From Streptomyces sp. M41(2017) (lineage in GTDB: Bacteria; Actinomycetota; Actinomycetes; Streptomycetales; Streptomycetaceae): 64,000 nt of DNA. This document shows positions 9,120-24,082 of the stretch, in pieces. The notes below the pieces were generated by a model that worked only from the letters and a program-made list of their open reading frames with translations, was not told the DNA's origin and made no database searches. Within the stretch, counting starts at the first letter, position 1. Every line of letters starts with the position of its first letter. The position numbers and the translations under genes were made by a program. The stretch is from the NCBI RefSeq assembly GCF_002078175.1, contig NZ_MWFK01000001.1:248001-312000 (forward strand). Reading direction: 5' to 3'.

Positions 9120-9629
9120 GTGAACGAAGACTGGGAAGAGCGTACGGCGGCCGCCTGGGCCACTTTCGACACCTACGAGGAGGAGCGGGCGGCGGACTTC
9201 CGGGCGGTGATCGACGCCCTGGTCGCCGAACTGCCGGCCGACAGCCCCCTCGGCCCCTTCGAACAGGCCTGCGCCTGGGATTCCACGGGCCACTCCGACC
9301 GGGCCGTGCCGCTGTACCGCGAGGCCCTGGCCCGCGGCCTGAGCGGCTACAAAGGGCGGCGCGCCAAGATCCAGCTCTCCAGTTCACTGCGCAACATCGG
9401 ACAGGCGGACGAGGGTGTCAAGCTCCTCACCCCCGAACTGGTCGCGCCGTCCGACGAGTTGGACGACGCGGTACGCGCCTGCCTCGCGCTCTGCCTCGCC
9501 GACCTCGGCCGCGAACGCGAGGGCCTGGCCCTGGTGATCGGCGCTCTGGCCCCTCATCTGCCGCGCTATCAGCGGTCGATGGCGAACTACGCCCGTCTGC
9601 TGGTGGAGCCGGAGGAGTCCGGCTCCTGA
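9120..9629 (+). CDS. Tetratricopeptide-repeat protein
   Basis: This is a soluble, acidic protein of 169 residues. It consists of helical repeats typical of the Streptomyces 'tetratrico peptide repeat' group: FEQACAWDSTGHSDRAVPLYREALARGL (a TPR-like pair), then RAKIQLSSSLRNIGQADEGVKLL and a further repeat. The start is GTG 9120 with GAGG just upstream. It probably mediates protein contacts; no catalytic motif is seen. Confidence 0.82.
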   Translation: MNEDWEERTAAAWATFDTYEEERAADFRAVIDALVAELPADSPLGPFEQACAWDSTGHSDRAVPLYREALARGLSGYKGRRAKIQLSSSLRNIGQADEGVKLLTPELVAPSDELDDAVRACLALCLADLGREREGLALVIGALAPHLPRYQRSMANYARLLVEPEESGS

Positions 9630-9670
9630 GCCCGCGACGGGGCCGGTGACCATCCACCCGTTCGCTCGTT

Positions 9671-11608
9671 TTGCTGAACGTGCAGTCACAGGATGTAGCC
9701 AAACGCCCCGCAGCCTCCTCCGGAACGGTCGTCGACGTCGAGCAGGCCGAGGCGGCACTCGTCGAGCACTACCCGCGGCTGGTCCGGCTCGCGTATCTGG
9801 TGCTGCCGCCGAGCCTCGGCCGCAACCGGCGGGTCCTGACGGCGCACGCCCTCACCCAGCGCGCGCTGCCCCGCGGCCGGGCGTCCGGCGACGCGTCGGT
9901 CATTCCCGCCCAGCAGAGCGGCGGCGGCCGCGACGGCGACCCGGGCTACGCCTTCGTCCGCCTCCAGGTGGTGCGCTCGGCGCTGGAGGCCGGGCTGCCG
10001 CTGAAGCGGCGCGCCTGGCCGAAGCGGTCCCAGCTGCCGCCGCTGCTCCCCCAGGTGTGGGGCCTGCGGCTGTTCCCTCGGTCGGGCGGCGCCGACGAAC
10101 TCGCCCTGGACCAGCTGCTGTCCACGCTCTCCGGCCCCGCGCGCGCCGCGTACGTGCTGCGCGGTCTGGAGAAGCTGCCCGATCCGCAGCTGCGCAGGAT
10201 GCTGGCGGCCGCGGGCGTGGCGGACCCGACGGCGGCGCTCACGGAGGCGGCCGGCGTCGAGGCGCGGGACGCGCTGCTCGCCTCCCCGGAGTTCGACCCC
10301 TGTTCGCTGCACGCCCGGCCCACCGACCTGATGCGGCGCAGGCAGCACCTGCGGGCCGCCCTCGCGGCCGCCGCCGCGCTGACCGTGTGCGGCGCGCTGC
10401 TCGGCCTGCCGGGCGACGGCTGGGGCCCGGACGGTGCCGCGGCCCCCTCGTACGCGCAGAACCCGGCCGCCGAGGCCGCGTTGAACCCGGCCCGGCTGCA
10501 GCGGGTGGCGCCCGCCGCCTGGGAGTCGTCCGCGCGCACCGACTTCTCGGTGTGGCCCGCGCGCGGCGACCTCGTCAAGGACAGCGGGCTGCTGCGCCGC
10601 GCGCTCGCGGTGTGGGCGAGGCCCGGGGAGTCCGTCCAGGTGTCGGCGACACCCGGCACCCCGTCGGGCGCCCCGCCCGGACCGCCCCAGCTGCTCTACG
10701 CGGGCACCGTCGACCAGGCCCGGGTGGTGCTCCTGTACGACGGTCTGCGCATCGCCCGTTACGCCGAGCCGAAGGACGGCACGAGCGGCGCGGCCCTCGA
10801 CTTCGCCCGGGTGGACGGGGCGCGCGGGGCGGAGGCCAGCGCGGTGGTACTGAGTCGCGCCGACGGCAACGTGCGCTATCTGACGGCGCCCTGGGTCAAG
10901 AAGGCCGCCGAGCGCGATCTGTTGAAGCCGAACACCGGCACGATGGATCTCACCCTGTCCGCCGACGGCTCCACCTCGCCGCTGGCGGGCCCGCCGCAGA
11001 CCGGGGCGTGCACGTCGTGGAACGTGCTCCAGGTCGACGACGGTTCGGGTTCCCGGCTGCTCAGCGACCTCGGTGAGCTGATCCCGGCCCACCTCACCTC
11101 GGGCCGGCCCGCCGCCCCGCGGGAGGCGACGGGCGCCGCGAACCTGCGGGGCTGGGCGCCCTTCGCGTGCTCCCTCGCCTCGGTGCGCTCCCAGGGCGTG
11201 CGCTCGGTGAACGCCTGGCAGTTCGCGCAGCAGTCGCTGCCCGACGCGAGCGGCTCGGCGACCTGGGTGTGCACCCGCGCCGACACCTGGCGGGGTGGCG
11301 GAACCCGGGTGCTGGCCCAGTTCCGCACGCCCGGCGGGACGTACGGGGCGGTGGCGGCGAAGGCCGAGAACTCCCCCGCGTGCGGCTCCCGCGACCCGCA
11401 CGTGCTGGCCGGCGTCCTGTGGAAGTCGGGCGCCGGGTCCTGGTACCTGCTCGCCGCGGGGACCAAGGACACGGCGTCGGTCACGGCGAGCGGCGGGGTG
11501 CGCGGTGCGGCCGAGGGACCGCTGCTCGCCGTACGGACGAAGCAGGGGGCGCAGGCCCAGCTGAAGGGGACCCTGGAGGACGGCCGGGGCATCAGCGGAC
11601 TGCGCTGA
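9671..11608 (+). CDS. Large membrane-anchored protein of unknown function
   Basis: This is a 645-residue protein, divergent from anything I can name. Residues ~25-60 (LVEHYPRLVRLAYLVLPP) and the next 150 residues resemble the N-terminal part of sigma-factor-like proteins, without clear promoter-binding motifs. A single hydrophobic segment at ~230-250 is followed by a ~390-residue, probably extracytoplasmic, C-terminal domain containing a few Cys residues. The topology resembles a regulator or sensor with an outside domain. TTG 9671 is used as start; GTG 9680 is an alternative. A hairpin terminator follows. Confidence 0.75.
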   Translation: MLNVQSQDVAKRPAASSGTVVDVEQAEAALVEHYPRLVRLAYLVLPPSLGRNRRVLTAHALTQRALPRGRASGDASVIPAQQSGGGRDGDPGYAFVRLQVVRSALEAGLPLKRRAWPKRSQLPPLLPQVWGLRLFPRSGGADELALDQLLSTLSGPARAAYVLRGLEKLPDPQLRRMLAAAGVADPTAALTEAAGVEARDALLASPEFDPCSLHARPTDLMRRRQHLRAALAAAAALTVCGALLGLPGDGWGPDGAAAPSYAQNPAAEAALNPARLQRVAPAAWESSARTDFSVWPARGDLVKDSGLLRRALAVWARPGESVQVSATPGTPSGAPPGPPQLLYAGTVDQARVVLLYDGLRIARYAEPKDGTSGAALDFARVDGARGAEASAVVLSRADGNVRYLTAPWVKKAAERDLLKPNTGTMDLTLSADGSTSPLAGPPQTGACTSWNVLQVDDGSGSRLLSDLGELIPAHLTSGRPAAPREATGAANLRGWAPFACSLASVRSQGVRSVNAWQFAQQSLPDASGSATWVCTRADTWRGGGTRVLAQFRTPGGTYGAVAAKAENSPACGSRDPHVLAGVLWKSGAGSWYLLAAGTKDTASVTASGGVRGAAEGPLLAVRTKQGAQAQLKGTLEDGRGISGLR

Positions 11609-11620
11609 ACCGGACGTCTC

Positions 11621-11660
11621 GACGCTGTCGGCCACCTCGGGCGGGGTGGCCGACAGCGTC
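11621..11660 (+). terminator. Terminator after the 9671-11608 gene
   Basis: A perfect 15-bp stem (11621-11635 and 11646-11660) with a 10-base loop, starting 12 bases after the stop codon. Confidence 0.8.
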
Positions 11661-11746
11661 GTTTCGGCCACTGGTTGCTGACGTGTACGTAAATAAGTCG
11701 GCCCACAGGGGTTCTCCACGCGCCTACCCGTCAGTACATTGACGCC

Positions 11747-12667
11747 ATGTCTAACACGCAGGCCCGGCTGCCCCTGCCGGTCGAGTCCGAGTGGACGGCG
11801 CTCAAGGCGCGCAAGGTGTCGTTCTCCTGGGAGGACACACCGCTGCACTGGGTGCCGGACGATCCGTTCGCCACCCACACCATCAACGTGCTGCATCTGC
11901 TGCTGCCCGCCGGTGAGCGGTGGTTCGTGCACGTCTACCGGCAGGTCCTGCCGCTCATCCACGACGAGCGTCTGCGCGCGGACGTCATCGGGTTCATCGG
12001 CCAGGAGGCGATGCACTCGCAGGCGCACGACGAGGTGCTGCCGCACCTCAAGGAGCTGGGCCTCGACCCGACGCCGTACACCGCGCAGGTCGACTGGCTC
12101 TTCGAGAAGCTGCTCGGCGACCGGACCCTGCCGCCGGGCAGGGCCCGCAGGTGGTGGCTGCTGGAGCGGGTCGCCCTCATCGCGGCGATCGAGCACTACA
12201 CGGCCTTCCTCGGCGACTGGGTGCTGAACGCGAAGGAGCTGGACCGGCGCGGCGCCGACCCGACCATGCTGGACCTGCTGCGCTGGCACGGCGCCGAGGA
12301 GGTCGAGCACCGCTCGGTGGCGTTCGAGCTGTTCCAGCACGTCGACGGAAGCTACCGGCGGCGGGCGCGGACCTGGGCGACCGCCTTCACCGCGCTCGTG
12401 TTCCTGTGGCAGCGCGGATCCCGGTTCTTCATGGAGAACGACCCGACGCTGGCGGACGGCCGCGCGACCTTCAAGGACTTCTACGTCAGCGGCAGGCGCG
12501 GCGTGCTGCCCTCCACCGGGGCGATGCTCCGGTCGATCCCGCGCTATCTGAGCCGCACCTACCACCCCTCCCAGGAGGGCTCCACCGAACAGGCCGTCGC
12601 CTATCTGGCCTCCTCCCCGGCCGCCGTGGCGGCCTCCCTCGCCGAGAAGGGTGCTGGTGCCGCGTGA
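11747..12667 (+). CDS. Predicted metal-dependent hydrolase (PF10118-like)
   Basis: A helical protein of 306 residues rich in His/Glu metal-ligand motifs: FIGQEAMHSQAHDEVLPHL near 85, LIAAIEHYTAFLGDW near 145, and WHGAEEVEHRSVAFELF near 180. This set of E-x-x-H motifs is typical of the PF10118 'predicted metal-dependent hydrolase' family, which has a ferritin-like di-iron arrangement. It ends in overlap with the start of an oxidoreductase gene, so the two form an operon. Inference: the reductase may supply electrons to this iron protein. Confidence 0.87.
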   Translation: MSNTQARLPLPVESEWTALKARKVSFSWEDTPLHWVPDDPFATHTINVLHLLLPAGERWFVHVYRQVLPLIHDERLRADVIGFIGQEAMHSQAHDEVLPHLKELGLDPTPYTAQVDWLFEKLLGDRTLPPGRARRWWLLERVALIAAIEHYTAFLGDWVLNAKELDRRGADPTMLDLLRWHGAEEVEHRSVAFELFQHVDGSYRRRARTWATAFTALVFLWQRGSRFFMENDPTLADGRATFKDFYVSGRRGVLPSTGAMLRSIPRYLSRTYHPSQEGSTEQAVAYLASSPAAVAASLAEKGAGAA

Positions 12668-13716
12668 TGCCCAGGCTGCGGACCGTCGTCGCGGTCGCCG
12701 GTACGGCCCTGCTGGTCCGGCGGGCGCTGCGGCGCCGGATCGGGGCGTCACCGCTGTGGCCGCTGCCCGCCCTGGAGGAACCGGTCTCGGGCCGGCCCCG
12801 CTCCCGTGCGCTGCGGCTCCTGGTCACCCGGCACGAGCGGGTCGCCGACGGTGTCGTCCAACTGCGCCTGGAGGGAACGGACCTGCCGTCCTGGGAGCCC
12901 GGTGCCCATCTCGACCTGGTGCTGCCCTCGGGGCTCGTCCGGCAGTACTCGCTCTGCGGGGACCCGGAGGACAGCTCCTCGTACACCGTGGCGACCCGCC
13001 TGGTCGAGGACGGGCGGGGCGGATCGCGGGAGGTGCACGAGCAGCTCCAGGAGGGCACGGAGGTCGAGGTGCGCGGGCCGCGCAACCGCTTCCCGCTGGT
13101 GGACGCCCCGGCCCACGTGTTCGTCGCGGGCGGGATCGGCATCACCCCCGTCCTGCCGATGCTGCGCTCCCTCGGGGAGGGCGCCGACTGGCGGCTGCTG
13201 TACGGCGGCCGGACGCGCGCGTCGATGCCCTTCCTGGAGGAGATCGAGAAGCTCGACCGCGCGCGGGTCACCGTGGTCGCCGAGGACGAGGACGGACTGC
13301 CCGACCTGGACGGCCTGTTCGCCGACCTTCCCGAGGGCACGGCCGTCTACTGCTGCGGTCCCGACGGGCTGACGGCCGCGGTGGAGGCCCGCGTCCCCGA
13401 GGGCCGCACGCTGCACCTGGAGCGGTTCACGGCCCGGGCGCCCGGGTCCGGCGACAGCTCCTTCGAGGTGGAACTGCGGCGCAGCGGACGTACGGTGACC
13501 GTGCCCGCGGACTCCTCGGTCCTCGCCGCCGTCCGCGCGGAGTTCCCCGACACCCTGTACTCGTGCGAGCAGGGGTTCTGCGGGACCTGCCAACAGCGCG
13601 TCCTGGAGGGCGAGATCGACCACCGGGACGAACTGCTGACGGACGCGGAGCGTGACGACTCGATGCTGATCTGTGTCTCCCGCGCGCGGGGGGAGCGCAT
13701 CGTGCTGGACATGTGA
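12667..13716 (+). CDS. Phthalate-dioxygenase-reductase-type oxidoreductase (flavin plus 2Fe-2S ferredoxin)
   Basis: This is a 349-residue three-domain reductase. An FAD/FMN-binding barrel (RQYSLCGDP near 95) is followed by an NAD(P)H domain (VFVAGGIGITPVLPML near 155, YCCGPDGL near 230). A C-terminal plant-type 2Fe-2S ferredoxin domain has Cys residues in YSCEQGFCGTCQQRVLEG and a last Cys in MLICVSRA. This order is that of the PDR/VanB family. The start is ATG 12667, with an in-frame GTG at 12664 overlapping the previous stop. It is co-transcribed with the upstream iron-type hydrolase. Confidence 0.92.
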   Translation: MPRLRTVVAVAGTALLVRRALRRRIGASPLWPLPALEEPVSGRPRSRALRLLVTRHERVADGVVQLRLEGTDLPSWEPGAHLDLVLPSGLVRQYSLCGDPEDSSSYTVATRLVEDGRGGSREVHEQLQEGTEVEVRGPRNRFPLVDAPAHVFVAGGIGITPVLPMLRSLGEGADWRLLYGGRTRASMPFLEEIEKLDRARVTVVAEDEDGLPDLDGLFADLPEGTAVYCCGPDGLTAAVEARVPEGRTLHLERFTARAPGSGDSSFEVELRRSGRTVTVPADSSVLAAVRAEFPDTLYSCEQGFCGTCQQRVLEGEIDHRDELLTDAERDDSMLICVSRARGERIVLDM

Positions 13717-13773
13717 GCGCCGGCGGCCCGGACCGGCCCGTTCCGGGCCGGTTCCGATCGGTAAGGTGTTCGC

Positions 13774-14475
13774 ATGACAACCGGGGTACGCCGCAGGATG
13801 GGTGTCGAGGAACGACGGCAGCAGCTGATCGGCGTCGCCCTCGACCTGTTCAGCCGACGCTCGCCCGACGAGGTCTCCATCGACGAGATAGCCTCCGCCG
13901 CGGGCATCTCGCGTCCGCTCGTGTACCACTACTTCCCGGGCAAACTCAGCCTGTACGAGGCCGCGTTGCAGCGGGCCGCGGACGATCTCGCGGGCCGTTT
14001 CGTGGAGGCGCACGAGGGACCGCTCGGGGCACGGCTGCTGCGGGTGATGCGCCGCTTCTTCGACTTCGTGGACGATCACGGGCCCGGTTTCGCCGCGCTG
14101 ATGCGGGGCGGCCCGGCCGTCGGCTCCTCCACCACCAACGCCCTGGTCGACTCCGTCCGGCAGGCCGCGTACCTCCAGGTCCTGTCGCATCTGAACGTGA
14201 AGAACCCCCCGGCCCGGCTGGAACTGGTCGTCCGCTCCTGGATCTCCCTGGTGGAGTCGACCGCGCTGATCTGGCTGGACGGCCGGCGCATCCCGCGCGG
14301 TGAGCTGGAGGTCCAGCTCGTGCACGACTTCGCGGCGCTGGCCGCGGTCAGCGCGGCCTACGACGACGAGGTGGCCGCTCTGCTGCGCAGGGGGCTGGAG
14401 GGCGAGCCGGGCGACGGCCCGTTCACCGACCTCGCCGTCCGGCTCATCTCGCTGGCCACCCCGCCCGCGTCCTAG
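13774..14475 (+). CDS. TetR-family transcriptional regulator
   Basis: A protein of 233 residues. The N-terminal helix-turn-helix is clear: RQQLIGVALDLFSRRSP, IDEIASAAGISRPLVYHYF, then PGKLSLYEAAL. The C-terminal ligand-binding domain is helical. The gene follows the hydrolase/reductase operon by 57 bp in the same direction, so it may control that pair. It is convergent with the isomerase gene, 20 bases between stops. Confidence 0.92.
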   Translation: MTTGVRRRMGVEERRQQLIGVALDLFSRRSPDEVSIDEIASAAGISRPLVYHYFPGKLSLYEAALQRAADDLAGRFVEAHEGPLGARLLRVMRRFFDFVDDHGPGFAALMRGGPAVGSSTTNALVDSVRQAAYLQVLSHLNVKNPPARLELVVRSWISLVESTALIWLDGRRIPRGELEVQLVHDFAALAAVSAAYDDEVAALLRRGLEGEPGDGPFTDLAVRLISLATPPAS

Positions 14476-14495
14476 CGGGGTGCGAGGGTTCGGGG

Positions 14496-14852
14496 CTACG
14501 CCTCGAACTTGCGGTACGAGGGGTCGAGGTCGCGGACCTCGGCGGAGGCGTGCAGCTCCACTCCCCCGGCCGGCTTCACATGGGTGCGCAGCAGGTCCAG
14601 CGTCGCCTCGGCGAGCTTCGTCCTGACCTCCTCGGTCCGCCCGGCGAGCAGCCCGAGGGTGACGTGCACGACGGCGTGCCCGGCGGTGTCCGCGCCGACC
14701 ACGGTGTCCTCGGTGCGGCGGAACTGCGTCTTGCAGGCACCGATCTTCGCCGCGGCCGTCACGACCACCTCCTCGTGCAGCGCCAGGGCGAAACCCTGCC
14801 GGTCGAAGGCGTCGTCGAGCGACGCGGAGTAGTCGACGGTGATCTGCGGCAT
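14496..14852 (-). CDS. 5-carboxymethyl-2-hydroxymuconate isomerase family protein
   Basis: A small tautomerase-fold protein of 118 residues. It begins MPQITVDYSASL, with Pro2 being the catalytic N-terminal proline after Met removal. It contains FALALHEEVV, KIGACKTQFRR and VHVTLGLLAGRTEEVRTKL, which match the CHMI (HpaF-like) family that isomerises a muconate in homoprotocatechuate degradation. No other pathway gene is adjacent, so the in vivo substrate is uncertain. Much longer frames exist here, but this ATG fits the family exactly. Confidence 0.87.
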   Translation of the reverse strand: MPQITVDYSASLDDAFDRQGFALALHEEVVVTAAAKIGACKTQFRRTEDTVVGADTAGHAVVHVTLGLLAGRTEEVRTKLAEATLDLLRTHVKPAGGVELHASAEVRDLDPSYRKFEA

Positions 14853-14897
14853 GGGGCGCTCCTGTTCCGGGCGGGAAGGTCCCGGACACCCTAGCCG

Positions 14898-14930
14898 CGC
14901 CCCGCCCGGCCACGAGGGCCGGGCGGGGCG
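14898..14930 (-). terminator. Terminator downstream of the amylase-pullulanase gene
   Basis: A 14-bp perfect stem (14898-14911 and 14917-14930), loop ACGAG. It lies 38 bases after the stop of the minus-strand gene and before the isomerase start. Confidence 0.75.
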
Positions 14931-14968
14931 GGTGAGGTCCCGGAGCGCCGGGGTCGGTACGGCCCCGG

Positions 14969-20374
<5,406 letters not shown>

Positions 20375-20469
20375 AGCAGTGAACTCCTAGCGATGACGGC
20401 GTACTCGGGTCCGACCCCGCGCTGCGTTCCGGCTTCGGTGCCGAACGCCCGCGTGACCGTATCGCTCAC

Positions 20470-20496
20470 GCAAGGTTTACAGCAAGAGTATTGCAA
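20470..20496 (-). promoter_or_regulatory. CTTGC/GCAAG repeats upstream of pulA (candidate MalR operator)
   Basis: GCAAG occurs at 20470-20474 and 20482-20486, with TTGCAA at 20491-20496. On the minus strand this reads as repeated CTTGC units about 12 bases apart. The same core recurs before the alpha-amylase, malE and malR genes. Operators of this type are known in Streptomyces amylase and mal promoters. Confidence 0.5.
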
Positions 20497-20512
20497 CATG
20501 CGGAAAGGCTTT

Positions 20513-21895
20513 TCAGCAGCTGGACTTGCCCGCGTAGATCGCGAGTGCCGTGTTGGCGCCCAGGGTTGCCGTGAACTGCCCCGAACTGTTCACGGTGACC
20601 TGCGTGTTGTTCTGCACGTTGCAGTACGTGCCCGCCGCGAGGGAGGTCGTGTACGTCCGGCTCAGCGACGAGGTCTCGTGGTTGATGGCGACGAAGCCCT
20701 TGCTGCCGCGGCCGAAGGCGATGGCGTCGTTGCCGTTGTCCCACCAGTTGCTCAGCGCCTGCCCGCGCGTGGTGTTGCGGAAGGCGACCATCGACTTGAT
20801 CTCCGGCCAGGCGTGCTGGCACTTCCAGCCGTCCTGCCAGCAGGCGTTGACGGTGCCGCCGTTGGGCGGTCCGGCGTCCGCGTTCGACCACTCGTAGCCG
20901 GAGTTGATGTCGGGGGCGCCGTACGGGTAGGCGAGCATGAAGACGTTGGCGAGGGTGTAGTTCGCGCCGTCCTTGTAGGTGAGGGTGGAGCCGTTGCGCT
21001 CGGTGTCGTGGTTGTCGACGAAGACGGCGGCCACGGAGCTGTTCATGTATCCCCAGCCCTCGCCGTAGTTCTTCAGGTAGGCGAGGTTCTCGTTGTTGAA
21101 GACACGCTTGAGGTCGTAGGCGTAGCGGAACTCCTGGACGTCTCCGTTGCCGGTGTACTCGGTGGGCTGGACGGCCTCTCCGGCGCCGTAGATGACCTCC
21201 TGCTTCCAGTACGCCGACGGGTTGCTCAGCCGGGACTTGATGTTGGCGAGGTCGCCCGCCGGGATGTGCTTGGCCGCGTCGACGCGGAAGCCGTCCACAC
21301 CGTAGCCGAGCAGGGTGTTCAGGTATCCGGCGATCGTGGACCGGACGTACTCCTCGCCGGTGTCCAGGTCGGCGAGGCCGACGAGTTCGCAGTTCTGGAC
21401 GTTGGAGCGGTTGGTGTAGTCGCTGATGCTGGCGGTGCAGTCGTCCATGTCGTACGAGGAGTACAGACCGGGGTAGTTGTACTTCGTGTACGAGGAGCCG
21501 CCGGTTCCGGTGCCCGAGCCGGCGGACATGTGGTTGATCACGGTGTCCGTCACGACCTTCACACCGGCCGCGTGGCAGGTGCTGACCATGTTCTTGAAGG
21601 CGGTCGCGTCTCCGAGCCGCCCGGCGATCCTGTAACTGACGGGCTGGTACGAGGTCCACCACTGCGAGCCCTGTATGTGCTCGGCGGGCGGGGACACCTG
21701 GACGTAGCCGTATCCGGCGGGGCCCAGCGTGGTGGTGCACTCCTTGGCGACCGAGTCGAATTTCCACTCGAAGAGGACGGCGGTGACGTCCTTGGTACCG
21801 GGCGGAGTGGCCGCGGCGGTACCGGCGGGGAGGACCACCGAGGCGGCCATGCCGGCGGCCAGCGCGAGCGCGGTGGCAAGAGTTCTCTTGGCCAT
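20513..21895 (-). CDS. Secreted alpha-amylase (GH13)
   Basis: An exported endo-amylase of 460 residues. The signal peptide is [20 protein letters not shown], with predicted cleavage after an AxA near residue 28. Catalytic motifs are [11 protein letters not shown] (Asp nucleophile ~residue 205), GAGEAV (general acid Glu) and [10 protein letters not shown]. Streptomyces alpha-amylases of the animal-like subfamily have this layout and size (~460 residues). Start ATG 21895 has GGAGAT six to ten bases upstream. Candidate MalR repeats lie ~125 bp upstream. Confidence 0.95.
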   Translation of the reverse strand: MAKRTLATALALAAGMAASVVLPAGTAAATPPGTKDVTAVLFEWKFDSVAKECTTTLGPAGYGYVQVSPPAEHIQGSQWWTSYQPVSYRIAGRLGDATAFKNMVSTCHAAGVKVVTDTVINHMSAGSGTGTGGSSYTKYNYPGLYSSYDMDDCTASISDYTNRSNVQNCELVGLADLDTGEEYVRSTIAGYLNTLLGYGVDGFRVDAAKHIPAGDLANIKSRLSNPSAYWKQEVIYGAGEAVQPTEYTGNGDVQEFRYAYDLKRVFNNENLAYLKNYGEGWGYMNSSVAAVFVDNHDTERNGSTLTYKDGANYTLANVFMLAYPYGAPDINSGYEWSNADAGPPNGGTVNACWQDGWKCQHAWPEIKSMVAFRNTTRGQALSNWWDNGNDAIAFGRGSKGFVAINHETSSLSRTYTTSLAAGTYCNVQNNTQVTVNSSGQFTATLGANTALAIYAGKSSC

Positions 21896-22018
21896 GTCAT
21901 CTCCTGCACGTCGTTGTGCGGTGGGGGTGTGCGGGTGACCGGGGCTCCGGGGTGCAAGTGGGGGGCCCTGGAAGGAAGTTGCCCGGTAAATCAATCGGGC
22001 GTGTGCCGGAACGTATCT

Positions 22019-22040
22019 CTTGCCAACAAGTTTCAGCAAG
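22019..22040 (-). promoter_or_regulatory. Inverted CTTGC...GCAAG repeat upstream of the alpha-amylase gene
   Basis: CTTGC at 22019-22023 and GCAAG at 22036-22040 form an inverted repeat with a 12-base gap. An additional AACAAG lies inside. Similar CTTGC repeats are known targets of MalR/Reg1-type LacI repressors in Streptomyces amylase promoters. Confidence 0.5.
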
Positions 22041-22070
22041 ATGTCGTAAGAGATTTCAGGGCGTGAAAAA

Positions 22071-22104
22071 GCGGTGCCCCGGTCCAGGAGGACCGGGGCA
22101 CCGC
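22071..22104 (-). terminator. Rho-independent terminator of the alpha-glucosidase gene
   Basis: A perfect 15-bp stem (22071-22085 and 22090-22104), loop AGGA. On the minus strand it is followed by a short T-run (AAAAA at 22066-22070 on the plus strand). It ends the malEFG-aglA transcription unit. Confidence 0.85.
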
Positions 22105-22124
22105 TCAGCCGTGGCGGGGCAGGG

Positions 22125-23804
22125 TCAGGCTGCCCACCACACGGTCGTGTCGGCGGGCAGCTTCGCCTCGCCGCCCTTCGACACGGTCACCTCGCCGCTC
22201 GCGACGAGCACCCTGCCGTATACCGGCACGGTCACGGCCTCGGCGCCCGTGTTCGCGGTGCAGACGACCTCGCCGCGCCGGAAGGCGAGGACGCCGTCGG
22301 GCGCGTCCAGCCACTCGACGGAGTCACCGGCGCCGAGGTCCGAACGCTCGCGGCGCACCGCCAGCGCGTCGCGGTACAGCTCCAGGGTCGAGCCCGCCAC
22401 GCCGGTCTGCGCCTCGATGCTCAGCTCCGCCCACGCGGCGGGCTGCGGCAGCCAGCTGCCGCCGTCTCCGAAGCCGTACGAGGTGCCGGCGCGGGTCCAC
22501 GGGATCGGCACCCGGCAGCCGTCACGGAAGCCGTCCTGTCCCGCGCCCCGGAAGTAGGCGGGGTCCTGGCGCACCTCGTCGGGCAGGTCGACGACGTCGG
22601 GCAGGCCGAGTTCCTCGCCCTGGTAGAGGTAGGCGGAGCCGGGCAGCGCCAGCATCAGCAGGCTCGCCGCGCGGGCGCGGCGCAGGCCGAGCTCCCGGTC
22701 CCCGGCGGTGCGGATCTGGGTCCCGAGGCCCGGCTCGTTGGCGAAGCGGGTGGCGTGCCGGGTCACGTCGTGGTTCGACAGCACCCAGGTGGAGGGGGCG
22801 CCGACCGGGCGCATCGCGTCGAGGGTGCGGTCGATCACCGAACGCAGCTCGGCCGCGTCCCAGTGCGTGCCCAGGTACTGGAAGTTGAAGGCCTGGTGCA
22901 GCTCGTCGGGGCGCACGTAGTTCGCGGTGCGCTCGATGGTCGGCGTCCACGCCTCGGCGACGAAGATGCGCTCGCCGGAGTACTCGTCGAGGATGGTGCG
23001 CCACTGCCGGTAGACCTCGTGCACGCCGTCCTGGTCGAAGAACGGCATGACATCGTTGCCCAGCAGCTTCAGCTGGTCGTGGTCGCCGAGGTCCGGCAGG
23101 CCCTCGGCCTTGACCAGGCCGTGCGCGACGTCGATGCGGAAGCCGTCGACGCCCATGTCGAGCCAGAACCGCAGGATGGAGCGGAACTCGTCACCGACGG
23201 CGGGGTGTTCCCAGTTGAAGTCGGGCTGCTCGGGCGCGAAGAGGTGCAGGTACCACTCGCCGGGGGTGCCGTCCGGCTCGGTGACGCGGGTCCAGGCCGG
23301 GCCGCCGAAGATGGACTCCCAGTCGTTGGGCGGCAGTTCGCCGTCCGCGCCCTTGCCGGGACGGAAGTGGTAGCGGTCGCGCAGGTCGGAGCCGGGCCCC
23401 TCGCGCAGGGCGCGCTTGAACCACTCGTGCTGGTCCGAGGAGTGGTTGGGCACCAGGTCGACGATGATCCGCAGGCCGAGCCCGTGGGCGTCGCGGATGA
23501 GCGCGTCGGCGTCCAGGAGGTTGCCGAACATGGGGTCGACGGCCCGGTAGTCCGCCACGTCGTAGCCGGCGTCGGCCTGCGGCGAGGCGTAGAAGGGGCT
23601 GAGCCACACGGCGTCCACCCCGAGGTCGCGCAGGTACGGGAGTCGGGAGCGTACGCCCTCCAGGTCGCCCATGCCGTCGCCGTTGCTGTCGGCGAAGCTG
23701 CGCGGATAGACCTGGTAGATCACCGCGTCGCGCCACCAGTCGCGGTGCGCGGCGACGGTGGCGAGAACGGAGTTCGGGGCCTGGTCGGCGGAGTGCTGGC
23801 TCAT
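22125..23804 (-). CDS. aglA: Alpha-glucosidase (GH13, oligo-1,6-glucosidase type)
   Basis: An intracellular enzyme of 559 residues (no signal peptide) that hydrolyses imported maltose and maltodextrins. Motifs are [20 protein letters not shown] near 22, [11 protein letters not shown] (nucleophile Asp ~residue 220), FVAEAW (acid Glu) and [13 protein letters not shown]. The start is ATG 23804; a longer upstream frame is Ser/Pro-rich and not family-like. It lies downstream of malG in the same direction after a 278-bp gap containing a strong hairpin. Confidence 0.92.
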   Translation of the reverse strand: MSQHSADQAPNSVLATVAAHRDWWRDAVIYQVYPRSFADSNGDGMGDLEGVRSRLPYLRDLGVDAVWLSPFYASPQADAGYDVADYRAVDPMFGNLLDADALIRDAHGLGLRIIVDLVPNHSSDQHEWFKRALREGPGSDLRDRYHFRPGKGADGELPPNDWESIFGGPAWTRVTEPDGTPGEWYLHLFAPEQPDFNWEHPAVGDEFRSILRFWLDMGVDGFRIDVAHGLVKAEGLPDLGDHDQLKLLGNDVMPFFDQDGVHEVYRQWRTILDEYSGERIFVAEAWTPTIERTANYVRPDELHQAFNFQYLGTHWDAAELRSVIDRTLDAMRPVGAPSTWVLSNHDVTRHATRFANEPGLGTQIRTAGDRELGLRRARAASLLMLALPGSAYLYQGEELGLPDVVDLPDEVRQDPAYFRGAGQDGFRDGCRVPIPWTRAGTSYGFGDGGSWLPQPAAWAELSIEAQTGVAGSTLELYRDALAVRRERSDLGAGDSVEWLDAPDGVLAFRRGEVVCTANTGAEAVTVPVYGRVLVASGEVTVSKGGEAKLPADTTVWWAA

Positions 23805-24019
23805 GGCGTCCTTGATGCGATGGGTTCCCCGCGCCCCGGCGCGGCCGGCCGCGGGGAGGAGTTCGGTGGGGGCGGCCCCTGCTCGCGCGGTTCGCGGAGC
23901 ACGGGCGGTGGAGATCGGGGCCGACGAAGTCGGTGTGGGCGATGACGAAGTCGGTGCGGAGGATGGGGAGATGAGGCGGCCGCGGTACCGGCGGGGTCGG
24001 ATGGGCACCGCGGCCGCCA

Positions 24020-24042
24020 CCCGCGCGCCAGGGGCGCGCGGG
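24020..24042 (-). terminator. Hairpin between malG and aglA
   Basis: A 10-bp stem (CCCGCGCGCC and its complement) with a 3-base loop. It could terminate or process the mal transcript before aglA. The surrounding gap 23805-24082 is Gly/Ala-codon-like but shows no credible gene. Confidence 0.5.
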
Positions 24043-24082
24043 AGTCTTTCGGTGGCGGGCGTTCTGGGGCGTCCCGCGCGGG

